DNA from: Schizophyllum amplum
Taxonomy: Eukaryota; Basidiomycota; Agaricomycetes; Agaricales; Schizophyllaceae
Assembly: GCA_007026445.1 (NCBI GenBank)
Contig: VDMD01000006.1
Location: 930,001 to 994,000, forward strand
Length of the DNA: 64,000 bases
Reading direction: 5' to 3'
Shown here: positions 54,890-64,000 of the stretch, one piece after another
How positions within the stretch are numbered: position 1 is the first letter of the stretch
Layout of the letters: every line of letters begins with the position of its first letter
Program-made: the position numbers and the translations under genes
Notes under the pieces: model-generated
Database searches by the model: none
What the model saw: only the letters and a program-made list of their open reading frames with translations
What the model was told of the DNA's origin: nothing

Positions 54890-55545
54890 CTAGATCTCGT
54901 CGATGTCGAGCTCCTCGTCGTCCCCGAACTCGAAGGTGCACTCGCCCTCCTCCTCGTCGAATGCGTTCTCCGTGATCTTGGCGTTCTCGGGCAGCTCGCC
55001 GTACGCCTTCACTGTAGGCCGGCATCAGTATTTGTCACGGGGCGCCAGCAGATGTAATAACGCACAATTCCTCGCCTCGTCCGGCGTGTATTTTACGATC
55101 ACGTCCGCCTTGTCGTCCTGGAACTCACGGAGAGAGATCAGAATGATGTCGCCCTGGTTGATCCAGACCTGAATGTGGCGGGGGCGCAGTCAGACTAAGC
55201 GAAGACACATAACGGACGACGCCGACGCACCTTCTTGCGCATCTTCCCTCGGATGTGCGCCAGGCGCTTCTCGCCGTCGAAGCATTGCGCCTCCAGACGG
55301 CCGTTGCCCAGCATCTTCGTCACCTGCGCGTACTCCTGGCCATCCTCGCGGAACACCAGCTCGCGCTTGTCATCGTCGTTGTCGTTCTTTCCACGCCGAC
55401 GGTTCTTTCCGCCCTGTAGTCTCGTCAGAATGCTGGCGCTTGGTGCGCGATCTGCGGAAACGGACCTTTCCCTTGTTCTGAAGGGGAGAGCGGGGGTTAG
55501 TAATGCTGGTGAGTCCGCTGAGGGTTGCGATCGCACCTTGGGCAT
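54890..55545 (-). CDS. TIF11: Translation initiation factor eIF1A
   Basis: Exons 55545..55537, 55477..55466, 55413..55231, 55168..55066 and 55011..54890 give 142 aa. The first exon is only ATG-CCC-AAG and the second only 12 nt (NKGK); together they give [18 protein letters not shown], the invariant basic N-terminal tail. The OB fold follows: [80 protein letters not shown], and an acidic tail ending [10 protein letters not shown]. eIF1A works at the ribosomal A site in scanning and start-codon choice. Confidence 0.96.
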
Positions 55546-55867
55546 GCTGGGCTGACTCTATGTACCGGCGACTGCTGATCTGTGCAGCAGTAGCGGAGCG
55601 TGGGTCAAGCAGCGAGGGCAGCGAGATCGAGGTGCGGGGAGGAGCTGCTACCGCCAAAGGCGACGTTCGATGCAGTTATAAGCCAAGGAAGTGAGGGCAT
55701 AGCCGATCAGCATCACTGACTCAATTTGCTCGTGTTTGCCTCGGCAACTCCCGCTCTTCGGGTCTCGCAACAGCCTGAATGCCTCATCGAAGCAGCTCAG
55801 GCTCTAAATTGTCTCCCATTAGGGTTTACGTCCATCGCTGCAAGTGTACAAATGACATTCGAAGCCA
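55546..55867. other. Spacer, eIF1A promoter
   Basis: 322 bp between the start of eIF1A and the proposed stop of the APC/C gene, both on the minus strand. If the APC/C gene has one more 3' exon it would lie here (near 55800-55810). Confidence 0.4.
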
Positions 55868-58639
55868 CTACCCAATACTCATCTCAAACACAGCAGAATC
55901 ATGGCTCACCTGCCCAGTGACCACCTTCCAATCCGCCACCTTCTGCCTCCACTCCGCGTCCCCTAACCTCGGCCCATCGACCACCGTCGCAGCCTCCAGC
56001 GCCAAATTGAGCAGGTCCAGAATGTTGTTGTTGTGCACCAGGCTCAGCGTCTGCGTAGTCGGGCAATAAGCCACCGAAGCGCGTGGGACACGAGACTGGT
56101 AAGGGTGTCAAAACAAGCAGGACTCACCTCATGATATTTCACTATAGCAGCGTCCAGATCTCCCATGAGGTGGTAGCAGATAGCGAGGAAGCTCAGCGCG
56201 ACGGCATGCCGTGGGTCCATCTCGAGCACCTTTTCATACGCTGAGACGGCTTCCTTCAGGCGGCTGGACGAGCTATGCTCAGCGTTTTGAAGGCACGAGT
56301 CAGACAAATCAACTTACTGAAGCTTACGATAGCACGTCCCAACATTGATATACGTTGCCTGCCAGGTCTTGTGCGAGCTTTGCGTCACGTTTGCCACGAG
56401 GAGGGCTGACTCGAAGTATTCTGCGGCTTGTGCAAAACTGACGAACCCCGTGAATATACGATGACCGCATATAGGGATGAACTCACTTCGACTGCTGGTA
56501 CGACAGGACGCCCAGCTCGTTCAGGAGCAGAGGATCAGAGTCGCATAGCGAGCGCGACGCCTTGAAAGCGTCTGATGCTTGTCCGTAATTGCACAGCGCC
56601 AGGTGCTCCATGCCCAAGAACATGTATGGGAGATGAGACCTTCATGAACGTCAAGAGCTTCCCATATCGGACGAGAAATAAGCGACGAACCCGTTGAACA
56701 TCCTGGTGCATGTTGAATATGCCGTTATGGCGTGGTCGTGCTCCCCTTCGAACGAAAAGGCATGCGCGAACGACACCCACGCAGGTGCGAACCGCGCGTC
56801 CAGTAGCGAAGCCTTTCTGTATACCGGGTCAGCATCCAAAACAAGCAAGCCCGAAGCTATCAACATACGCAAAGAACTGCCGCGCCTGCCCCCAAGAACC
56901 CTTCGACAGATACCACATCCCAACTGCATACCAACTGAGGGCATTGTCCGGCTCGCGGTCAACCATCTCATGTGCTAGCAGGAAAAGCTTTGAATGTAGA
57001 TGCTTCAACTCGAACATGCACGCCAGATGCATAGGCAGCGCTTGGTTATGAATCGAAATCATGCCCAATACTCTGACAGGGAATGCGTCAGCCACATATT
57101 CACCTGCGAGGGGGAACGAGCGTGAAGCCAGGGCGCACGCACCTGGATGTGATGGTGTAACAGTCCGCAAACCGGAATTCGCAGAACAGCGCGTCGGCGA
57201 AGCTGAGGAGGACGTCGGGGTTGTCGCCGAGCCCGTATTCCATCACGAGCTTCTGTCGTGTGAGGGCGTGCTCGGCTTGATGCTTGTACTTCCTCAACCG
57301 GCTGGTGTACATCAACCGCACAAAGGTCGCGTCGTGCGGTGTTTGTGAGGAGTATGATAGGGATTGTATGATGTTCCATTCTAAACACGCGTCAGATCTA
57401 AAATATAATGCGAGGCATCGACTGACTGACCTTCGTCCGGCGTAAGTAGCTGGCTGTCGACCAGTTTTTGGAATGCGTCGTAGCACTTGACATCGAGGGA
57501 CAAAGCCTCAAGAAAAGACTCCTTCGCCTCGTCCCCGCGGTTCAATTTTTGCATGAGCAAGCCCCGCAGATAGCACATCGACGCTTCGACCTAGAAACTT
57601 CATCACTTCAGTGCCCTCAGCAGCCGACCTCGAAGCAGACACACTTTGATACCTCCATCGTTATTTGGTATTGCTGCCCCGCTGTTTGCTGCCAGTATGT
57701 TAAGGACGATGCGTGTAGGATATCCAAGGGCACCGACGTACATGTCTTGTGAAATGGATTTGACTCGCCAATGATCTCCAATGCCTCGGACCAGTGCCCC
57801 ATCTGCATATGACAGAGACCGGCGAGGTAGCGACACGATAGACTCATATCCACGAGCCGAGATACGCCTTCCTGTTCCTCTTCAGGCACCGTGATCATCC
57901 CGCTGGGTCCCATGGGGAGACGCGCCGGAAATATGATTTGCGGCTCGCCAGTCTCGCGCTCCTTGCCCTTGGCGGACATGAAGCCATTCGCGCCAGGATG
58001 CGTGGGGGAAGCAGAGCGTTGCGGGGGAGCCATACGAAAAGGGCGCGTAAGCAAGCGCGCAGAACGCGAGAACTGCCCAGCATTGAAGTATGTCTGCGCA
58101 AGCCAGAACGCGTCGTTGGGATCATCTAAAGCACGTCAGCTAGCGCGTCAATGAGTGGACACAGCACACGCACTGGTCCAGCTGAGCACCTTGTCCCCCC
58201 AGAACGAGGCGGTCTCGTACATGTGCTGCATCAGCGCGTCGTGCCGCCAGAGCCGTATGCGATCGACCATCCCCCACTCGTGCTCATCCTCGTCGTCCGC
58301 GTCTATATCGACCTCCGAGTCCTGGAAGATGTCTGTCGTGTCTGTGGCGAGTGGATGCGGCCCGCGGCTCGCGGTCTCGCGTGCCGGTGCTCGCTTATTG
58401 CGCCGCGGGGACGATCGTAGGGGAGAGGCTGAGAGCATCGACTGGTTGGGATCAATCGAGAAAGAGCGCTGGGATAGAGGAGACGCATGGACTCCTATGT
58501 ACGAGTCTAGCATGGACTGAGGCCCGAGCGAAAAGGACGATCCAAAGGAGCTCCGCGGACGATGGCCACCTGTTGGCGCCGGGAGATGAGGGATGGGAGG
58601 TATGGCATACGAGCTGACTGGCGGCGGTGTGGACGCCAT
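55868..58639 (-). CDS. CDC16: Anaphase-promoting complex TPR subunit Cut9/Cdc16 (APC6)
   Basis: The start at 58639 opens a long Ser/Pro-rich N-terminus with an acidic segment ([20 protein letters not shown]), then [19 protein letters not shown] and [22 protein letters not shown] repeats run through the rest: [137 protein letters not shown]. The order fits Cut9/Cdc16, which dimerises within the APC/C ubiquitin ligase that drives mitotic exit. The C-terminus is uncertain: the stop at 55868 is used, but a GTGAGC donor just before it could lead to one more short exon. Confidence 0.9.
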
Positions 58640-59092
58640 TATAGACGATCAGTCAGTGTTCGCAGCACTCGTATGTGGTGAAAGAAGTCAACAAGTACTG
58701 AACAAAGACGCGGCGCGGAATGGCTTTACGGTCACATGACCGGGACGCGTGGCTACAGTTCAACTTGCTCTGCTAAGTTCACAAGTAGTCAAGCTTTCAA
58801 GTACAAGAGAGAAGGTAGGTAAAGTTTCACTTGACTGAGCGTCCAAAGGGACCGAACTGAAGCGCGACTCCGTCTTCGGTGGTCGGTCCTTATGGGAGCA
58901 TGGGCCCGGTTGTCGCTCACAATTGTGTGCGAGACAATATTGAGCACACCAATAGTCACAGGTTACGCTAAAGAGAGGCAAAGGTAGAAAGGAACGATAG
59001 TAAGTAGTACACGATGTGGGAAGCAATACAAATTTCTATAGAAACGAAACCCAATTTTCTCACAAAAGTCCCATTCTCATTCGTCCAGTCGC
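58640..59092. other. Intergenic
   Basis: Upstream of the APC/C gene and downstream of the DUF6534 gene. No feature recognised. Confidence 0.4.
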
Positions 59093-61154
59093 TCAGAAGT
59101 AATCCCCTTGAGGAGGCCGGGCGACGACCGGCGGCTTGATAGGCAGCTGAGAGTCAGTCAGACGAACTGAGCAGCATGTGCCATGAGGACCAACCTCGTA
59201 AGCCTTCCGCTCGTCCATCTCGATGTCGGATACGACAGACACCTCTTGTCGGATGCCAATCTCCAGCGCTCCGTTGGCCTGCAGGACAGTGGTGTTTAAT
59301 GGTATGCAGAGATGATGCATGCGCAAACAAACCTTCTGGCTATGCGTGTGTGGTGTCCTCGGCATACCCGCTGTCCTATGATGGTGGTTGATCTTGTAGA
59401 CAGTATTGGATGTTGCGGTGCCGCCTATGAAAGAGGTACCGCCCCCGGTATAGCCGCTGGTGAGCCCTTCGCGGTCCGTTCCGCGTCCTCGGACGATCTT
59501 CCTCGTCGTCAACGTACACATTAAGGAGATCGCATACACTTCGAGGTCGTCAGTATTTCAGTGAGTGCAGAGTGCAGAGCGCCCTCGCATACATTTACTG
59601 AGCTGCAAATCGCGTGATGAGCACCATATATAGCCGCGACCGGTAGGGTAGAAGCACTCACGACAAAGAACATGGCCATGAACTCGAAGGTCTGTGGCCG
59701 TAGGTTGTACTAATAGGGCGTTAGAAGTCGCCCACGAGCAACAACGTCAGGCATACCAATAACAGCGTGGACAAACTGACGAGCGAGGTTAACAGGCCTG
59801 CATACTTATGATCAGAGCAGCGCGAGAACAGGCTGCAAAACCTCATTACCGGTGTTGATGGCGTACACCTGCGCGTGTAGTTGAGAACCACAGAAACTCA
59901 AGCCCAGCAAATCGCACGCACCGTCAGCTTGTTGACCATCGTGTCACTCCTGCGAATCGGCATTAGAGACGCGAGGAAAGTAGCATGAGACATGCGCACT
60001 TGTGATGCCCTGTGCGCAACTTTCCCAGAAAGAAGCACAAGGCGATAGCAATCGATGCATCTGTTGCGACGTTCGCACTCAACGCCAACGTCGCAATAGT
60101 CTGTTATATTCATCATGAGAACGGTTGTGTGTTCGCGCGCACGAGGGTACTCACCTTGATCTTTGGGATAAGCACCAGCCGATTGAGTACGAAGGAGCGC
60201 TGGGTGTACGCTTTCCCACTAATATCAGCCCAAATCGATGGCAGAGAGTGACGCTTTCGCACCTATACCAAGACCTGTGGGCAGTGATGGAGTCGGTATG
60301 AATGAACACATCGTAGATAATGAATAGTACTGACCGAATTGCGCGAGAATCAAGAAGAACTGCCGGTTATGTGAGCGCCTGGTTTCTTTGGGGAGTGACG
60401 TGATGAACTTACGATGATCCCGGTTACCCACCAGTTCCGACCGCTGACTGGGGAAACGCATGAGGGGGAGACATTCTCGTCGTGGCGTACAACTTACATC
60501 GGTATACTCTTACTGCATTGAGGTGTCAGTACGTGCCGTGATGAATGAAAGCTGGCACTGACGCGCAAAGCAGGCCTTTACGAGCGACCCTACGACGTCC
60601 TATGGATGCATCACGTCAGCCTTGGCCCTCGGTACCTATACATGACTTACCCCAAAGATGATCTGTACTATGAGGGTCCATACAACATCTCCTGTAATGA
60701 ACACCAATGGCTCGGCGAAATGACTGAACGAGGAAGATGAAGGACGTGAATAGGAGCGATGGCGAAGGAGGAGACAGGAGGGGGCGACCACGCGTACCTG
60801 ATGGTGTAGTAATATACAGCGTGTCTGCACATCGTTAGTGCCCCGCTCAGAGCAGCAGCAGCTGTACGCACCCAATGAGCACTTGGCCCATAAGTTCGAG
60901 CATCCTATGAGACTGAAGTGAGATACAGAAACGGTGGCGCGCGCGCACGGAACACACCAGATGCCGATGACGAATGCCTTGTACCCGTACATATCGTACG
61001 GGTACCGTCTGAAGTAGATGAACACCTGGGTCGACAGCACACCGAAGAGCAAGCAAGAAACCGAGAACCCAATGGACATTGCGCCTATGGTCTCGTCCAC
61101 ATTCATCAAGGACGCGACCGATAGGGGAGCAACGTTGGAGCCATCAAGCGACAT
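59093..61154 (-). CDS. DUF6534-type multi-pass membrane protein
   Basis: The start at 61154 (MSLDGSNVAPLSVASLMNVD) leads to ETIGAMSIGFSVSCLLFGVL and TQVFIYFRRYPYDMYGYKAF, the characteristic first helices and loop of this family (xxYFRRYPxD). Very short exons follow, with HAVYYYTIR, FAEPLVFITGDVVWTLIVQI, DVVGSLVKACFA and more helices. The C-terminal tail is cytosolic and hydrophilic (GTATSNTVYKINHHH, ANGALEIGIRQEVSVVSDIE), ending VARPPQGDYF. Agaricomycetes have dozens of these seven-helix proteins and none has a known function. The gene is highly intron-rich and internal exon borders are approximate. Confidence 0.78.
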
Positions 61155-62412
61155 GGGGGGCGGGCTCTGCACGCGCGGACGTGCTCGCGCGCTGGTCGAA
61201 GTTAACGCAGGTCGTGGTGGAAGAGCAGAAAAGAGGACCAGCCGACCCTGACCCTGCAATTGCTCCGGTGTGAATGCGTCGCGTGAGCGCACCGGGCGCT
61301 CCCAGAGTCCCAGGCGAGTGGGCACCCCGCCGATAAACCGCTGATCATTTGGTGATCGGCAACGCCGCTTTCTTTATTCAATTGTCTCGTCGACCTTTCT
61401 TTTGGAAGGGTAACCCCTGTGTTGAATTGCAACCACGCGGAGTCCCTACATTCGGGATCTCGTCACGGCTCGTCGAATTCAGGAAGTTCGTCCATGGCTG
61501 TCGATATCGACTTTGATATCGTACCGTCACCAAAAGAGCGTCGGAGTGTCCAAGTCTTCGATATGATGCTGTCGCGCTCCTGCGCGCGTCAGCAAGAGCG
61601 CGCCCTCCTGCGACCAAGGTATCATCGTTGCCAGCTCGGCGCTACGGAGCCGATGTTTGATTCCTCCCCAGTTCCTCCCCGACGGAAGATTGTGGGATGA
61701 TTGAAGCTTCTTCTGGATTGATTCGAGTTCGAAGTTCAGTCAAGTGGAACCTGTGGCGTCTGGAAGCGGAAAAACAAGCATTCGATTTCCCAAAAGACTG
61801 CAGTGAGTCATCGCAGACGTGTGAAGATTGGGACAATTCCGAAAGCCATGCAACGCGAGAAACGGCGGCATTTCGAGCGTCGGTCGTCCAGCAACGCAGT
61901 TGTCGCAGCTTCGTCGCAAGTGACCGAGACAGCGAGGCCTGCGCCACAATCTTGGCTCTGCAACGGAGATGGATCTACAAATTTAGAGCCAACTCCCGCC
62001 GGTCAGCAGAAGGCGAACTTACTTACCAGTGAGTACCAGTCCTTGGATCTCGCCTTGTACAATGGAACTCCTTGGTCCAGAGGCTCTATGATAGGAGTTG
62101 AATGACTTGCGATTGCGATAGGTAGCTCCACTTACTGAGAAGACTAACTAGAACTTCAATTGAAAGTGGGGGAGAAGGAATTGCGTTGCCTTGAGTCTTG
62201 CACTATGCAGAATGCACCGATGACGTAGATGGTACTCTGGTCACGTTCGTCACGTGATGCATGTTCGACTCGCTCGACACCGAGGCTCGACTGTCCAAGC
62301 TCAGTTTACCGCACTTCTGAGCTTTCATGCATACACGAAGAACATCTTTGAGTTCCAATCTGTTCCAATATAGTACACTTGGTCATCAGACATTATGCGG
62401 CAAGCCTATCGC
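61155..62412. other. 1.3-kb stretch without a supported gene
   Basis: Between the DUF6534 gene start and the MDR gene stop. An ATG at 61494 (+) opens 68 codons (MAVDIDFDIVPSPKERRSVQ to 61700) and a second frame lies at 61803-62105; I cannot join them in phase or recognise either. They may be parts of a real small gene, but the support is weak. Confidence 0.35.
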
Positions 62413-63931
62413 CTACTCATCCGCGACCTTGACAACCGCCTTGCCCGTGTTGGTGCCCTTCTGCACTGCGACAAACAAGTCGCCTAGCTTGTCCAATCCG
62501 TCGACTATCTGTTCGCGAATCTTGATCTTGCCGGATTCAAGCCACGCGGGTACCTCCTTGTAGAAGCCGTCCTCGTACTTGCCCTGGATGCGGGAGACGA
62601 TGAACCCGTGGATGTGGAGGGACTTGACGAAGACATTGTTCCAGTTCTGGTTAAGTAAAGAAGCGACTCAGCATGTCACAAGCTCCACGTCAACTGGGAT
62701 TGACTTACGCGAACGGGCTTGATTCCGGTGTTGTACCCAGAGATCGCTCCGCAGGACTGTAAACCATGTGTCAATTTCGTCCAGCAAGTACGATGGATTA
62801 GAACGTACGATGATGCGGCAGCCAACGTCGGCAAAGTCCATGGCGGCCTCCAAGGTCTCGCCGCCAACATTGTCCCAGTAGCTATCGGAATTTTTGGCAT
62901 AAGCGGTGAATCTCACGTCGGTAAGAAGCAGGCTTACACATTGATAGGACCTTCCTTCTCCAAGATCGCGCGCATGTCCGCAGTCTTGTAATTGAACGGC
63001 ACGTCCACGCCGATCTCCTTCATGAACTCCACCTTCTCATCGGAGCCAGCGGACGCGATAACCTTGTAACCATCCATCTTGGCGAGCTGCGCAACCAGCC
63101 TGTCGACTCCAGATTAGCCAATGTTCCGCCAGTCTTTAACGAGGACAGACGCACGATCCCACGGCACCAGCACCAGTGGAGACGAAAACCGTCTCTCCCT
63201 ACATCTTTGTCAGGTCACTGCACTGTGTCAAGGGCATAGTGTACGCACGGCCTTCGCATCTGCAAATTCCTTCCAGGCTGCGTATGCAGTCATGCCTATG
63301 AACGGTGCGTCAGAACAATTGGGCTTTTTTTGACTGCCATAAAATTCGCCGCACCTGCCATACCCACCGCTCCGACAAAATGAGACCAAGAAATGTGATG
63401 GCCGGATGGCAGGACACGGAGGTTACCAGCAGACTGGATGGAGTATTCCTCATGGGCTGTAAGATGTTCAGCACAGTCGTCCGTGCCAGAAATGCGAGGA
63501 TGGACATACTGAGATAACCATATACATGATCGCCGGCTTTGATGGTCTGTGCCTCGGAGCGAACCACAACACCAACACCGTGACCGTTCATTCTATTTCA
63601 TTCTTGAGTGAGTTGAACAAGATTGGTGAACGCGATACTGACGGTGCACCAAGAGGGAAAGGCGGCTGATAATACGAGACACATGAGCGACGTTCAAATC
63701 GGTAGTGCAAATATGACTGACTATGTATGACTTCTTCGAAGGCGCAGCCATACGTCCACGCATATAGGGATCGATCGAGAGGTAGAGCACCTTGACTAGA
63801 ACCCCGCCGTTGAGAACAGCAGTGTCCAGGTCGATGGTGTCCTTGTCATCGTAGACGATGTGCTTGCCAGGTACGGGAAAGTCTTCCGGCACCTCTGCAA
63901 AGATGGTTTTGGCGTTCCTTACGGGTGACAT
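62413..63931 (-). CDS. MDR-family NAD(P)H-dependent reductase (PTGR/LTB4DH type)
   Basis: The start at 63931 reads MSPVRNAKTIFAEVPEDFPV; further exons give LVKVLYLSIDPYMRGRMA (the family's substrate-side motif), GVGVVVRSEAQTIKAGDHVY, GMTAYAAWKEFADAK and ETVFVSTGAGAVGSLVAQLA (nucleotide-binding loop). These are followed by YWDNVGGETLEAAMDFADVG, CGAISGYNTGIKPVRNWNNV and FIVSRIQGKYEDGFYKEVPA, ending KAVVKVADE. This is the leukotriene B4 dehydrogenase/alkenal reductase group: zinc-free enzymes that reduce double bonds of enones with NADPH. Fungal members occur in detoxification and in some secondary-metabolite routes. About ten short introns. Confidence 0.9.
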
Positions 63932-64000
63932 GGTGGTGGGAAGATGAGAGTGAAGGTGTCGAATAGGAGCCGTGGTGCTTGTATATGAACGAACATCGCC

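Overview
The window is nuclear DNA of a filamentous basidiomycete, most likely a wood- or litter-decaying Agaricomycete. The evidence is GC-rich sequence, genes packed on both strands, and many introns of about 45-60 bp with GTRNGY donors. It also comes from the gene families: DUF6534 and orphan multi-pass membrane proteins, a MYND/DUF4470 protein, an F-box-like/ankyrin protein, and oxidases of auxiliary-activity type. No rRNA, tRNA, CRISPR or viral gene was recognised. All multi-exon models were spliced by eye from reading frame, GT-AG sites and family similarity.

Layout. 105-2579 (+) is a homeodomain regulator. 3251-12254 is a carbohydrate/redox neighbourhood: a secreted GH127-type hydrolase (-) shares a promoter region with an AA7-type FAD oxidase (+), followed by an orphan membrane protein (+) and a stand-alone AA8 cytochrome domain (-). 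12897-19230 is housekeeping: Serinc/TMS1 (-), SCP2 sterol carrier (+), mitochondrial enoyl reductase ETR1 (-), Maf1 (-). 19460-24120 is accessory and repeat-rich: three copies of an unknown helical, probably secreted protein family (one intact, one lacking its signal-peptide start, one wrecked by deletions and by a 244-bp CACTA-type miniature transposon), plus a GC-rich degenerate repeat, a G-run microsatellite and an orphan exon. 24824-38443 is housekeeping again: MGM1 (-), a DapA-family aldolase (+), a Rad51 paralogue (-), a siderophore-type MFS transporter (+), acyl-protein thioesterase (-), POP4 (+), a MYND/DUF4470 protein (+). 38828-41524 holds two small secreted proteins either side of an F-box-like/ankyrin gene. 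42749-48168 has a sugar transporter (-), a macrodomain protein (-) and an HSL-type esterase (+). 48673-63931 has an unrecognised membrane protein (+), a PHO84-type phosphate transporter (-), a LYR protein (+), eIF1A (-), APC/C subunit Cut9/Cdc16 (-), a DUF6534 membrane protein (-) and an MDR-type reductase (-).

How the parts relate. Most neighbours are unrelated housekeeping genes in divergent pairs sharing short intergenic promoters. The one stretch with a plausible common theme is the GH127-AA7-AA8 group, where an arabinofuranosidase-like hydrolase, an oligosaccharide oxidase and a secreted b-type cytochrome could act together on plant polysaccharide. The most unusual material is the three-copy unknown family with its transposon footprint. 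A set of very short coding exons (5, 9, 9, 9, 12, 15, 16, 19 and 24 nt) also stands out, because automated annotation would probably miss it.
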